Positions 29,611 to 38,753 are shown, counted from the first letter of the stretch. The stretch is DNA of 64,000 nt from Gracilibacillus massiliensis (GCF_001458115.1 NZ_CZRP01000010.1:270678-334677); one strand, 5' to 3'. The notes: generated by a model from the sequence alone, not told the origin. Numbers and translations are program-made.

Positions 29611-30032
29611 AGGTGGATAATGATTACAGCCATTAAAATGTACCACCTTCTCCATGTTACTTACCACTTACTGACACTGGTTTTACCAATGAGTGACAAT
29701 AGGTTTATCACTACAATAGCCACAGCAAAGCTGCATGTCCTTTACTGCAGTGCCTCTACTAAGTTATCAGTGATTGGGTGCAGGGTCCCAACCGCTGGTA
29801 ACTTAGTAGAGATCGGTCGTGGTACGCTATATGTGCGGAGGGAGCCTATAAGGCTTGTTTTTTCCCATCCCGCAATCAACCACTACCACGACCGCAAACA
29901 AAGTCAAGGATGGCGGGAGGCAAATACTCATTGGTAAACAATTTGGCGATGTGTGGTAAATTTCTTGGCGATCACTGGTAAATACTATGGGCAAGGGTGG
30001 TAAAATCTAGTGGCCGTAATCAGATAAGTGGG
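29611..30032. repeat. Compound inverted repeats of an IS21-like element around a folded core
   Basis: The segment 29614-29715 and the reverse complement of 29930-30032 share the same order of words: ctgattacngccac-like, then several ttaccac/tttaccag units about 20 bp apart. Such multiple terminal repeats are typical of IS21-family ends. Between them, two further inverted repeats occur: ctctactaagttatcag/ctggtaacttagtagag (about 29754-29811) and cggtcgtggta/taccacgaccg (29814-29893). The frame across this region has no coding character. Confidence 0.55.
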
Positions 30033-30044
30033 AAATATATCGGG

Positions 30045-30380
30045 AAATACATCAATAAATTAAAAAGGGATTTAGTAAGTCAAAGATTGCTGAAAAACTG
30101 GAAATCTCAAGATCAACCGTTCATCGTTATCTAAAAATAATCCCTCGGATATGTCTAAGTGGGTAGATTCCATTCAAACCAGAATCTAGAAATTAGATCC
30201 CTATAAAAAGCTAATTTTATCATGGTTAAGAGAGCATCAAGATATTGTTGCGGCACAACTGGAAGGTTAGCTAATAGAAACGAATATGGGTATAAAGTGA
30301 GTGAGAGAGCAGAAAATTGTATTCGTACTGGATATTGGAGAGAGGACACCATTCTCGATATTTCAGAGGATTGGCTAATT
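30045..30380 (+). pseudogene. Decayed istA (IS21-family transposase) 5' fragment
   Basis: Plus-strand reading gives IKKGFSKSKIAEKLEISRST with VHRYLK, an IstA-type helix-turn-helix. After a frameshift comes MSKWVDSIQTRI, a stop, then KLDPYKKLILSWLREHQDIV and AAQLEG, matching the KLDPYK... segment of IstA. Several stops. Only the N-terminal fifth of the roughly 400-500 aa protein is left. Confidence 0.7.
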
Positions 30381-30391
30381 AAATTTGCTAA

Positions 30392-30446
30392 GTAAGTGTA
30401 AAATAGTCCACACCTATTTCTAGATGTGGACTAATGTTATGCTTAC
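30392..30446. repeat. 55-bp palindrome, copy A
   Basis: Arms around tagtccacacct/agatgtggacta with outer gtaag/cttac. Very similar to copy B at 32716-32770 (best match in reverse orientation). It may be a small mobile palindrome or a shared terminator. Confidence 0.6.
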
Positions 30447-30801
30447 TCTGTTACGGAAAAACAAAGTTACCGTTCGAAAAATATTGCAAGGCGTGAATCG
30501 TGTCAAAATCGGCTGTTTTTACGGAAAAACATTAATTACGCTCCCTTATTTGTAAAAGTGGGTTGGAGTTAGGTGTAGTATGGGATAAAGGGATTTGGGT
30601 AGGGAAAGAGATTTAATAAGCCCCCTGGAAAATTCGTTTTTCTTATGTTACGATATATAGTAGTGATTACCAAAAAAATGGTTATATAAAAACCCTTTTT
30701 TTGTGAAACCTTTTTAAAGTTTCACCGTCATATTATTATAGAAAGAATTATTTATTAAGTAAATAATTCTTTGAATGTTAAATGATTTGGGAGGTGATAG
30801 G
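30447..30801. other. Intergenic DNA before the first small secreted protein gene
   Basis: Two copies of ttacggaaaaaca (about 30451 and 30519), about 65 bp apart, suggest recombination debris. The right part is AT-rich and should hold the promoter of the gene at 30802. No gene seen. Confidence 0.4.
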
Positions 30802-30993
30802 GTGAAAAAACTTATTGGAGTAACTTTACTAAGTATTTTGCTTTTGGTATTAGGTGCCAACCTATATGCTAATGATGGGAGTAATACTAGCAACATGGAA
30901 GAATATTCACCAGAAAATGTTAAGCTTATAGAGACTCAAGTGGATGATAAAACCGGCCAGGTAGTAGAAGTTTATAAAGTGATTGAGGAATAG
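30802..30993 (+). CDS. Small secreted peptide (63 aa)
   Basis: Starts at GTG with GGGAGGTGAT just upstream. Signal peptide VKKLIGVTLLSILLLVLGAN with cleavage near LYAND, leaving a mature peptide of about 38-40 residues ending ...KLIETQVDDKTGQVVEVYKV-IEE. This tail matches VLIDTQTDPDTGVQVGIYKK of the larger secreted protein at 31722-32300, so the two are related and the small one looks like the shared N-terminal module alone. Followed by a terminator at 31088. Function unknown; bacteriocin-like, propeptide or signalling roles are possible. Confidence 0.7.
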   Translation: MKKLIGVTLLSILLLVLGANLYANDGSNTSNMEEYSPENVKLIETQVDDKTGQVVEVYKVIEE

Positions 30994-31721
30994 TTTACAA
31001 AATAAACATATAAACCACCAATAAAGCAAAAACTGCTTTATAGCAAATTATTATCTAGATGAAAATTTAAGCGACTTTTATACTTCAAGATGACACTGTT
31101 TATGCTTATTAAATGGTGTCTCTTTTTTCTCTTATATTCCTTCTTTAACTCTTTAATCCACACATCCCTATTTTTAATTACCAAACCTTTAGTTCTAAAG
31201 TAAAAATTCACTCCCTATATACCTAACATTCCTTCATCATAAATTTATATTATTTTATATTATTAAAAAAGGAGGGTATTCCTAGTTATTATTTTATAGG
31301 TTTCTATACCGTATATTGGTGGATATAAATAATTATACAAATAATTCACTAAAGAAGTTGAGGGAAGTTATGTATTTTTTAGGAGATAAATAAGCCAGTT
31401 ATGTTTAGCTTGTATTAAAACGACTTTTATAAAGAACTATATTTTTTTATAGTTCACAAAATAAGACCCATTTCCCTCGTAACCATTACAGAGGGTCCCA
31501 TAAATGAGAGACCAGAGATAGATTCTACAAAATAGGAAAATCTATAATTATTGTAACTTTTTTACCGTTGCCACCGTCTTAAGACTAAGAGCTAATTTGA
31601 TAGAATTTTCAAATGCTCCATAGACGTCTAATTTATGGAGGTGAAAACCAAAGAAATATTACTTTTTCTGAAGACAACATGATATGACATACATACTAAA
31701 AATGGAAAGGAAGGAATTAAA
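30994..31721. other. Spacer between the two secreted-protein genes
   Basis: Holds the terminator at 31088-31128, a small gaactata/tatagttc hairpin near 31434-31458, and a dyad near 31617-31642 (ctccatag/ttatggag). No gene seen. Confidence 0.5.
31088..31128 (+). terminator. Terminator of the small secreted peptide gene
   Basis: gacac...gtgtc stem with inner ttta/taaa pairing, followed by TCTTTTTTCT on plus strand. Confidence 0.65.
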
Positions 31722-32300
31722 TTGAGAAAATTAGCAGGAATTCTATTTGCAAGTTTATTGTTTTTTACTTTTGGAGTGAGTGCACATGCCGACACTCTTC
31801 CCACAGGAAGTCTTGAAAAGGAATTAGAAGATGCTGTATTGATAGATACACAAACAGATCCAGATACGGGAGTACAAGTTGGAATCTATAAGAAAGAGAA
31901 CGAAAGTTTAATCACTCCTTTTGCTGGAGATGGTAGTTGGGACGTAGTTGGTTCGGATAATTGGTTGATGACAGGTGATGATAGTAATTTACGAACAGAT
32001 GCAACTTTCCACTCTTTAGGCGGTGATTATGGTTTTAAGGTACCACCTCACGATTATGATGAATTCTTAGGGTATAATGATCTAGGTATTGTAGTTGAAT
32101 TATGGGAAGAAGACGTAGGCTCAGGAAATGATGACTATGTTGGAACTTTTGCGGTTAAAGGAGCTGCAAACTATACATTAATTTACGCAGCTAGAGGCGT
32201 TAATGCATTTGTTGATGGAGCCAGAGCAGAATTTTATACGAAACATGGTTCAAACTATACTGTACCTGGTAATTTTATAAATGTAACCTACCTTGATTAA
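31722..32300 (+). CDS. Secreted protein of unknown function (192 aa)
   Basis: TTG start with AAGGAAGG 7 nt upstream. Signal peptide LRKLAGILFASLLFFTFGVS with cleavage after AHA-D. A prodomain-like segment with VLIDTQTDPDTGVQVGIYKK (shared with the 63-aa peptide), then a Trp/Gly/Asp-rich beta-type domain (GDGSWDVVGSDNWLMTGDDS ... GGDYGFKVPP ... NYTVPGNFINVTYLD). No catalytic motif recognised; such compact secreted beta-sandwich proteins can be bacteriocins or adhesion factors. Monocistronic with a strong terminator. Confidence 0.75.
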   Translation: MRKLAGILFASLLFFTFGVSAHADTLPTGSLEKELEDAVLIDTQTDPDTGVQVGIYKKENESLITPFAGDGSWDVVGSDNWLMTGDDSNLRTDATFHSLGGDYGFKVPPHDYDEFLGYNDLGIVVELWEEDVGSGNDDYVGTFAVKGAANYTLIYAARGVNAFVDGARAEFYTKHGSNYTVPGNFINVTYLD

Positions 32301-32356
32301 TCTATAACATTTATCTAGTACAAGATATACTTGTTTTCCATGGGTTGGTATTAATA

Positions 32357-32402
32357 CAAATTTAAGGGGCGCTATACTCTAGCGTCCCTTAAATTTGTTT
32401 CA
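32357..32402 (+). terminator. Terminator of the secreted protein gene
   Basis: 16-bp arms aaatttaaggggcgct / agcgtcccttaaattt (one mismatch) with a 7-nt loop, followed by GTTTC. Confidence 0.8.
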
Positions 32403-32456
32403 TAGTCTTTTTAAATAGAAATGTGAAACCAGAAGAAATGTAATTTAAAAGCAATA

Positions 32457-32486
32457 ATCGGCATTATATGGAATGCCGATTTTTTA
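32457..32486 (+). terminator. Second terminator-like hairpin
   Basis: atcggcat/atgccgat arms followed by TTTTTTAT. It may back up the preceding terminator. Confidence 0.65.
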
Positions 32487-32715
32487 TGCAATACTAACCA
32501 AATTGAAATGATCTAGCCTTTTCTCCATAAAAGCAAAATTCGATATTTTTTGTTTCCTCTTTTAATTGATGCGGAGTAATTGTTTTTGAATATATAGTAC
32601 CTTGCTCCTTACACTCATATAAATAACATCTATCTCATTCATGCCTTTAACATCTTTTTTCTTTTTACAATAATGGATACTACCTTTAAGAATATGTCAA
32701 AACGTCTGTATTAAC

Positions 32716-32770
32716 GTAAGCGTAAGATAGTCCACATCTAATTTCTAGGTGTGGACTATCTTACGCTTAC
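32716..32770. repeat. 55-bp palindrome, copy B (probable terminator)
   Basis: Nearly perfect arms gtaagcgtaagatagtccac / gtggactatcttacgcttac. It lies just past the minus-strand gene at 32778 and is related to copy A. Confidence 0.7.
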
Positions 32771-32777
32771 TTATATA

Positions 32778-33122
32778 CTAATAATCTTGTTTCTTTTTCA
32801 TTATTAGATTAAAGATTACGAAACTTAATAGAAGTATTACCACGTATATTAGTGTGTATACATTAGGGCTTAATAGCATAGATAAGATTTCTAAAAATGA
32901 TAAATCTTTGAACACAGCTAATCCTTTTCCAGTTGAATTCATCTCAATCCCTGCATATCCGCCTTCTGTAAAATAAAAAATCATCAAATTGGAAAGAAAA
33001 AAACCTAGAATAAAGATGAGCAATACACTCAATTTTGATGACTTAAAGAAAAGCCCTAATACTGTACCTAAAAGCACAAAAATCACAGGATACCAGAAAA
33101 GTAATGCTTCAAAAGAGGTCAT
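32778..33122 (-). CDS. Small membrane protein (114 aa)
   Basis: Three hydrophobic segments (about 5-25, 30-52 and 85-108) with FWYPVIFVLLGTVLGLFFKS at the N-terminus and a basic tail (KKKQDY). Size and layout resemble DUF2651-type membrane proteins of Bacillus, but this is a guess. SD AAGGAG upstream. Neighbour of a lipoprotein gene on the same strand; might be immunity to a secreted toxin. Confidence 0.6.
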   Translation of the reverse strand: MTSFEALLFWYPVIFVLLGTVLGLFFKSSKLSVLLIFILGFFLSNLMIFYFTEGGYAGIEMNSTGKGLAVFKDLSFLEILSMLLSPNVYTLIYVVILLLSFVIFNLIMKKKQDY

Positions 33123-33335
33123 TAAACCAACTCCTTTTACTTTTTTAAAATTTTTATAACATAAAATGGCTTAATCTTTCGCAAAGAAGGTGAAACTAAA
33201 TAAAGAGTTTTAAAAGTATTAATGAACTAATAACTTAATATTACCCCTAAAGTGAAATGGGAGTGAGAATACCTGTATTTAAATTATTAGTCATAACTAA
33301 TTTATATTTTTAATGAAATAGTTACATACTTTAAC

Positions 33336-34319
33336 CTACATTGTGATGAAATCTTGTATGAGTAATTCTTCTTTTTCAGGTAAAATAAACTCATTTAAAA
33401 GCTTTAAATTTCTTTCCTCATATTCATATAGAGTATTATCTTTTTGACTAAGGATATAAATTTTCTCATTTGCTTGTTTAATTTTTAATACTGAATGATT
33501 TATAGTGTATTCTTCTTCTTTAATAAGAGTATTTTTATTTAGAAAAAGCACTTTTGATTTTTCACCGCTCTTGACTATTATAATATGATTATCAGTAACT
33601 AATAGATGTGTAGGATTTTTGTATTCTAAATTTTCTTTCTCTATTTTATAATCATCAGTTAATATTTTAGCTATTTCACCTGATTGAAAAACTACATATA
33701 AATAGTCTCCAATAAGAATTCCATCAATTGGCGCCGAATTAATGGGAATGGGAAAAGAATCTATTACTTTACCATTTTTTAAATCAATCACGTCTATAGA
33801 AAATTTATCTTCATCTTCCAGTAAATGGTCCTTGAATACATATGCTTTTGAAACTTCAGCTTCTGAATTTTCATTTGTTACCATCAATAATGGAAATCCC
33901 TTTAATCTAAGTTTTTTTGAACCATCGTTATCCTCTATTAAATATGTAAAAAATTCCCTAACTCCTTTTTCATCACTATTAAATATTGTAAATTCAATTT
34001 CGCCAATTTGCTCGTAATATAGTGGGAAATCTAAGGTTTTAACTTCTTCTATATCTCCACCTTTTATCTTAATTAATTTGTCTGAGTATCTTACTGGTAA
34101 AATAAATGATTTTTGATTTGCTTTTTCAATTTCGAAGATTCCTTGAGCTTTTATTTCAGTATTACTAACTTCTTCACCTTTTTCGTTAAATATGCTAAAA
34201 TTACTTTTTGCGGATTCGGCACTAGTATAAATAACACCAAATGAATCTTCTTCTAAACTGTTTTCTTCATTACATCCAATTAAAAATATTAATATTAAAA
34301 ATATTATATATTTATTCAT
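33336..34319 (-). CDS. Lipoprotein with repetitive beta-propeller-like body (327 aa)
   Basis: Lipoprotein signal MNKYIIFLILIFLIGC with lipobox LIGC. The mature part has repeated beta-rich units (ILIGDYLYVVFQSGEIAKIL, LLVTDNHIIIVKSGEKSKVL, INEKIYILSQKDNTLYEYE-like), compatible with a beta-propeller. SD AAGGAG. No enzyme motif found; membrane-attached, outside the cell. It lies between the papain-like amidase and the small membrane protein, same strand. Confidence 0.65.
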   Translation of the reverse strand: MNKYIIFLILIFLIGCNEENSLEEDSFGVIYTSAESAKSNFSIFNEKGEEVSNTEIKAQGIFEIEKANQKSFILPVRYSDKLIKIKGGDIEEVKTLDFPLYYEQIGEIEFTIFNSDEKGVREFFTYLIEDNDGSKKLRLKGFPLLMVTNENSEAEVSKAYVFKDHLLEDEDKFSIDVIDLKNGKVIDSFPIPINSAPIDGILIGDYLYVVFQSGEIAKILTDDYKIEKENLEYKNPTHLLVTDNHIIIVKSGEKSKVLFLNKNTLIKEEEYTINHSVLKIKQANEKIYILSQKDNTLYEYEERNLKLLNEFILPEKEELLIQDFITM

Positions 34320-34342
34320 TGTAGAAATCTCCTTGTTAAGAG

Positions 34343-34377
34343 TATAGAACGGAGTGGGTATCCCACTCCGTTCTATA
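34343..34377 (-). terminator. Terminator of the amidase gene
   Basis: 16-bp perfect arms tatagaacggagtggg/cccactccgttctata with a 3-nt loop; 7 bp past the stop. The T tract is imperfect. Confidence 0.75.
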
Positions 34378-34384
34378 TTCCAAT

Positions 34385-35074
34385 TTATTGTGTGTAAAAT
34401 ACATAAGTATTATTACTTTGGATTAAATCAACTGGCCAAACGGCTAGCCCACCATCATCAATATCATAGCCTTGTTCATCCCATGCTTTGTAAGCCAATT
34501 GAGAGCAATACCAACGATAAGTTACATCCTTATTAAAGAAATTATAATTATAGGGTTCAAGTTCTTGTGCATTTGCGTAATTCTTTGCATTAACATAATC
34601 CGCTCTACTTGGACTACCTTTAGGTCTCACACCTGTTACATCATTATATCGAGTCCCCCAATCATTTGGCCAATAGCGTACTCCATTCTGAGCACCTTTG
34701 TTTCCAAAAGATTCTAATACCACCTGTGAACTATATACAATTCCTGCATGTCCTCCTGCCCAGCTCGAAGACCCTGAGCTTGTACCATCAAGTGTTACTA
34801 ATACATCACCTACACTACCCACAACACCTGAAGACTGCGCACTAATAGGTTCTTCATCTGCTTTAACGTCTTTCGAGTTAGTTTCTACTTTAATTGCATC
34901 TGGGTTATTTAAAAAGTACTGTGTGTCCTTCTTTGCTTGATTTAATTCTTGAAGTTCTACGTCTGTTAAGTTTTGTGATTCTTCATTCTCAGATGCACTC
35001 ACTGCAAGACCGGAAGCTCCTAAAAAAAACAGTACGGATGTAATAATTAAAATTTCTTTTAAATAAATCTTCAT
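34385..35074 (-). CDS. Secreted YiiX/YycO-type permuted papain-like (NlpC/P60 clan) hydrolase
   Basis: 229 aa from the ATG at 35074, which follows TAGGAGG. An upstream ATG at 35221 gives an implausible extension. Signal peptide with LIITSVLFFLGASGLAVSA. The catalytic domain starts at GSVGDVLVTLDG; His in WAGGHAGIVYSS and Cys in YRWYCSQLAYKAW occur in circularly permuted order, as in the YiiX/C92 group. Probable substrate is a peptide or amide bond of peptidoglycan or another surface polymer. The Lys/Glu-rich leader after the signal may be a propeptide. Confidence 0.8.
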   Translation of the reverse strand: MKIYLKEILIITSVLFFLGASGLAVSASENEESQNLTDVELQELNQAKKDTQYFLNNPDAIKVETNSKDVKADEEPISAQSSGVVGSVGDVLVTLDGTSSGSSSWAGGHAGIVYSSQVVLESFGNKGAQNGVRYWPNDWGTRYNDVTGVRPKGSPSRADYVNAKNYANAQELEPYNYNFFNKDVTYRWYCSQLAYKAWDEQGYDIDDGGLAVWPVDLIQSNNTYVFYTQ

Positions 35075-36561
35075 TTTGAATCCTCCTAGTATATTTTTAT
35101 AATTAATTTTTCCTTGTCTCCCACCCTTCTTATATTTTTTTAAAAAAAATGTTTCACTTATATAGACACTAGCAAACGAAAAAAGGTTACATATTATTTG
35201 AAAATTCTCTCTATTCTTCAATTTCTTATTTTTTCTTTTACATAGTTCATAAGACTAAACCGTAAAATATCTGAAAGTGAATCATCAACAGAAAATTCGG
35301 ATACTTTCGTTGTAACCATAATATCTGCCTATGACGGTATTACTGAACACTAAAAATATACGGATTTTCCAGTTGATATTTTAGATAATAATTTGTCTAA
35401 CTCTGTAATAAGAGTGAAAATTACCCATTGATAATATTGAATGTGCATTCCCCTGAGTTAAAAGATAACCACTTATTCGAAGAGAAGGTAGGCCAATTTG
35501 CAAAAGATACACTAGTAGGAAAAGAAGAAGAAATCACACTTTTTACAAAAGATGATCCCACAGATAATTATGACTGTCTTTTAGTATATTTACATGTTAG
35601 CGAGAAGTTCTATCAAGAAATGATTGGATTAGCAAAAGTAGCATAATTGACAGAGCTGATACGATATAAGCTGAACAGTTATTAAGTGTTGAAAAAGAAG
35701 TATAATAAGCAGAGAAAGGGATATGGTAAGTAGACAGATTCGCCACAAACTCCGGATTCGAAATGTTGTTTGTCGAATAAACTTAAAAATATTAAATTAG
35801 TTTCCCGCTACAACATAATATACGATCTAAAGCATAATTAATATGGTTCAATGGTTCAGCGGAAGCATCATAAAAATAGTCATCTATTGTATATAACAGA
35901 GGTTCATTTTACGGTTTTTCAGATAGTGAAAAAACTCACATTTCAATTGGGTGATTAGGAATTAAAGAGTTAAACCAAGGGTCAAGGTTACCTTTACTAC
36001 GATGAAAGACCTTATCCATGTATTGAAAAGAGGAGGAAGTTAATCGGAAATCACAGATTAGAATGAAAAGAATTAGAGATGCAGATTTAGTTATTATTAA
36101 TGATTTGATGTTTATGGCGATGGATTCCTAGGAACCTAATATGTTCTTCCACTTGATTAATGATTTTTATGATCAATCATCATTTTAACATCAAATAAAG
36201 CACTTAAAGAGTGGGGAGAACTATTAAGTGAACAAGCAATTACAACGGCAATACTAGATAGAATTTCACCTCGAGTTGAAATCTTTCATTTTAAATGAAG
36301 ATAGTTATCGAATACACTCCTTACTCCTAGAAATTATTATGTTTAGTATTAAAATCCTCGTTCTCTGTGTCCAATTATTGACATTCATCACTGTATTCGC
36401 ACAACCAGTTGTGTTAATTAAAAGTTCAATGAAAATTATAAGGTAAAATAAGGTATCATATTCAAAGGGTTTTACGGTGCAAATTATTGTATAAATAGTT
36501 AATCTTTTTTATAAACGATCGAACTTTTTTACAAACGGTTAACTTTATTTTAAATTGACAT
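35075..36561. other. Degenerate region with istB remnant
   Basis: No intact gene. A 72-codon plus-strand frame at 35428-35646 (INVHSPELKDNHLFEEKVGQ) has no SD and may be a fragment of an unknown gene. The istB remnant lies at 35920-36340. The rest (36341-36561) is AT-rich without recognised content. Confidence 0.5.
35920..36340 (+). pseudogene. Decayed istB (IS21-family AAA+ helper) C-terminal part
   Basis: Plus-strand readings, with frame changes and stops, give KTHISIG (Walker A end), LGIKEL, then KRIRDADLVIINDLMFMAMD (Walker B: LVIIDDL-like) and TSNKALKEWGELLSEQAITT with AILDRISPRVEIFHF. This is the typical IstB order. istA lies 5.6 kb upstream on the same strand. Confidence 0.75.
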
Positions 36562-37305
36562 TTATTTGAACATCTTTTCTATAGCTTCTTTAGCTTGATT
36601 CCATGTTTTAAAGCGTTTAATGAATACTATAGAAGTAGGATAATGGTTGTCTTTTGCATACTCATTCCATTCGCGAATACTCGAAGTTAAAAACTTTTTA
36701 TGCTCTTTTTGAAGCATTTTCTTTAATTCTTCTTCGGTATATTTGTACTGCACAGGAACACCTGCTATATTCATTACCTCTTCCCACGAAAAATACTTTT
36801 TAATGGTTAAATAAGAGGGTAGTTTGTTATATGAAGCATATTTATCCCAATCTTCACGGGAAGTGAAGTAAGATCGATTTTTTTTGATTATTTGTGTGAC
36901 GTCTTCCTTTGAATATTTTATCGGATTCGTTTCTCTCGATAACGGTTCGCCTACGATCTCTTTGGCTTTATTCCATGAATCAAAATGCTGAATATAAATT
37001 AATTCACTAGGTAAGTCATTGTTTAAAGCATACTCTCGCCATTTTCTTTTACTTGTAAAATGTTTTTTATGATTTTGTGCTATATTTATTAATTCTTGCT
37101 CTGAATACCTTCGTTTGTTCCCTTTAAACCCTAAGCGTTGCTTTACAGCATTCCAAGAACCAAAAGTATATATTAATCGAGCAGAAGACGGATAATTATA
37201 ATGATGGGCTATTTTATCCCATTGAGTAACCGTCATTTCTTCTGTTATCTTTCCTTTTACCCCGCCTAATAGAGCACTTTCTTCGTAATTTTTTGATTCT
37301 CTCAA
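36562..37305 (-). CDS. Protein of four HNH/homing-endonuclease-associated repeats
   Basis: 247 aa built from about four 55-residue repeats, each of the form W-x-x-Y/I-A...LPS-x-x-x-I-x-x-x-F-x-S/T-W-N-x-A-K (e.g. YNYPSSARLIYTFGSWNAVK, NDLPSELIYIQHFDSWNKAK, NKLPSYLTIKKYFSWEEVMN, NHYPTSIVFIKRFKTWNQAK). These DNA-binding repeats usually accompany HNH or LAGLIDADG nucleases; no nuclease domain is present. TTG start with AAGGGG upstream. It follows the membrane-protein gene by 40 bp. Confidence 0.75.
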   Translation of the reverse strand: MRESKNYEESALLGGVKGKITEEMTVTQWDKIAHHYNYPSSARLIYTFGSWNAVKQRLGFKGNKRRYSEQELINIAQNHKKHFTSKRKWREYALNNDLPSELIYIQHFDSWNKAKEIVGEPLSRETNPIKYSKEDVTQIIKKNRSYFTSREDWDKYASYNKLPSYLTIKKYFSWEEVMNIAGVPVQYKYTEEELKKMLQKEHKKFLTSSIREWNEYAKDNHYPTSIVFIKRFKTWNQAKEAIEKMFK

Positions 37306-37345
37306 ATTATCTGAACCCCTTTTAAAAGGAATATTAATCTACTGA

Positions 37346-38473
37346 TTATTCTTTACCAGTCAGTATAGCATTAATTCGATCTTCATTTGGAAGAAAATGA
37401 TTTTCTAGTTGATTTTGTGTTTCTTTATACTCCTCTTCATCTTTAGCTTTCTTTAACCGTTCTTTTAAAATACTTTTAGACAGAAAATGAGATTTGTATG
37501 ATTCTTCCGCAAAACGCCCATAATGATCGGGATTACTAGCATACTTTTTAAAAGCACTCTTAAATAAGGGAGATTTGTTTACATCAAAAAACATTTCAAT
37601 TTCATCTAAACGTATGGTTTGAAATTTATTATTTGATTGGGTAGGTATTGAAATATCCCATTCATTTAGTTTGATTTTAGAATTATATTTCATATTTAAC
37701 TTTATTAATTCACAATAAACTTCGCCATTCTTTAATTTGCTGTTATTGAACACATCAATTGGTGAAGGAAGTAAGATATAAAATTCCCGATCATAACTCA
37801 CTCCTAAAACAAAATTGGAATCTTCCGTTGAAGGAAGCTTTCTTATATTCTGGTATGCCTGTTCCATAGAAATGAGTGTATCATTTCTTTTACGATATTC
37901 GTCAATGTGCCAGACTTCGTATGCTTCTTCTCCTTTTTTTCTAAGGTACTTTTTCCGTTCCTTTTCTTCTTTGTAATAGTCTAAACCAAAACGTAATTTA
38001 TTTATATCCTTCAATCTTTTGTTTTTCCTCTTTTCCTCAACATATCCTTGAGGGTCTTTATACTTTTTGTACGCATCCACGCAATATTCGTATGCGCCAT
38101 ACATTAATATTAATAAAAATGCTACAGGAAAAAACACAATAATTATTACTCCTAATAAGAATGGACTAGCGTAACTTACTACGAAAAATAAAACCATAAA
38201 TAATAGAATACCAACAACACATATGAGTAACAAACCTAAGACAAATAATAAGAATCGACCAGCTGCTACATAGAATAAATCACCTTCACGAAACACATCA
38301 ATCTTATAAAACATATCTATTATTCCAAGAGTCCCTAAAAAGTTCCAAACGAATTCAAAATTAAAAGCTATGACTAGTACCAATACAAAACCTACAAGCC
38401 CATATATACCTGTTGTCTTTCCTCGCTGATAATTTAAGATTCCATCAATAAAATGCAACAAAGTGTTCATCAA
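37346..38473 (-). CDS. Membrane protein of integrative element (375 aa)
   Basis: Four to five N-terminal transmembrane segments (about 22-45, 68-95, 93-140) followed by a charged cytosolic domain of about 220 aa with a Lys/Glu-rich stretch and ...NHFLPNEDRINAILTGKE at the end. No known family recognised. It could be a conjugation or surface-exclusion component by context (Replic_Relax and ParA-like genes upstream). Confidence 0.6.
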   Translation of the reverse strand: MMNTLLHFIDGILNYQRGKTTGIYGLVGFVLVLVIAFNFEFVWNFLGTLGIIDMFYKIDVFREGDLFYVAAGRFLLFVLGLLLICVVGILLFMVLFFVVSYASPFLLGVIIIVFFPVAFLLILMYGAYEYCVDAYKKYKDPQGYVEEKRKNKRLKDINKLRFGLDYYKEEKERKKYLRKKGEEAYEVWHIDEYRKRNDTLISMEQAYQNIRKLPSTEDSNFVLGVSYDREFYILLPSPIDVFNNSKLKNGEVYCELIKLNMKYNSKIKLNEWDISIPTQSNNKFQTIRLDEIEMFFDVNKSPLFKSAFKKYASNPDHYGRFAEESYKSHFLSKSILKERLKKAKDEEEYKETQNQLENHFLPNEDRINAILTGKE

Positions 38474-38535
38474 AACATCCTCTCTTTATCATTTATATAA
38501 TTATACCAAATAACATATTTTTGATCATCATAAAT

Positions 38536-38566
38536 GAAAAAAAGTACCAGACATTAACTGCCTGGC
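38536..38566 (-). terminator. Terminator after the 58-aa ORF
   Basis: Minus strand ccaggca/tgtctgg-type stem followed by TACTTTTTTT. It lies 10 bp past the small gene. Confidence 0.75.
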
Positions 38567-38576
38567 CCCTTATTGT

Positions 38577-38753
38577 TTATATATTTAAAACTCTTTCCCC
38601 TTTTCTAGAAATAATACCCGAATATCGACCATTTATGGGTTTCTGTTTACCAATTTCTACTTTAATCCCAGCCTTCTCAAATATCTCGATAATTTCTTTT
38701 TGGTACATTTCTTTTTTAATTGGATCATTATCTAGCAATCCTCTATCTTCCAT
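38577..38753 (-). CDS. Small protein (58 aa) with good SD
   Basis: Reads MEDRGLLDNDPIKKEMYQKE ... EIGKQKPINGRYSGIISRKG and ends VLNI. SD AAAGGTGA 7 nt upstream and a terminator directly after support a real gene. No family recognised. The charged, helix-rich N-terminal half could form a short coiled coil. A structured leader (38754-38945) precedes it. Confidence 0.65.
   Translation of the reverse strand: MEDRGLLDNDPIKKEMYQKEIIEIFEKAGIKVEIGKQKPINGRYSGIISRKGERVLNI

Larger units (their letters stand above)
32301..32777. other. Intergenic region with three hairpins
   Basis: Terminators at 32357-32402 and 32457-32486 and palindrome B at 32716-32770. No gene recognised between them. Confidence 0.55.

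Noticed and set aside
29620..29937. 105-codon frame over the IS21-like repeats
   Set aside because: It follows inverted repeats and reads through terminal-repeat arrays; no SD and no protein character.
35428..35646. 72-codon frame INVHSPELKDNHLFEEKVGQ...
   Set aside because: Looks protein-like but lacks an SD and a proper start, and the surroundings are decayed; kept only as a mention in the region entry.
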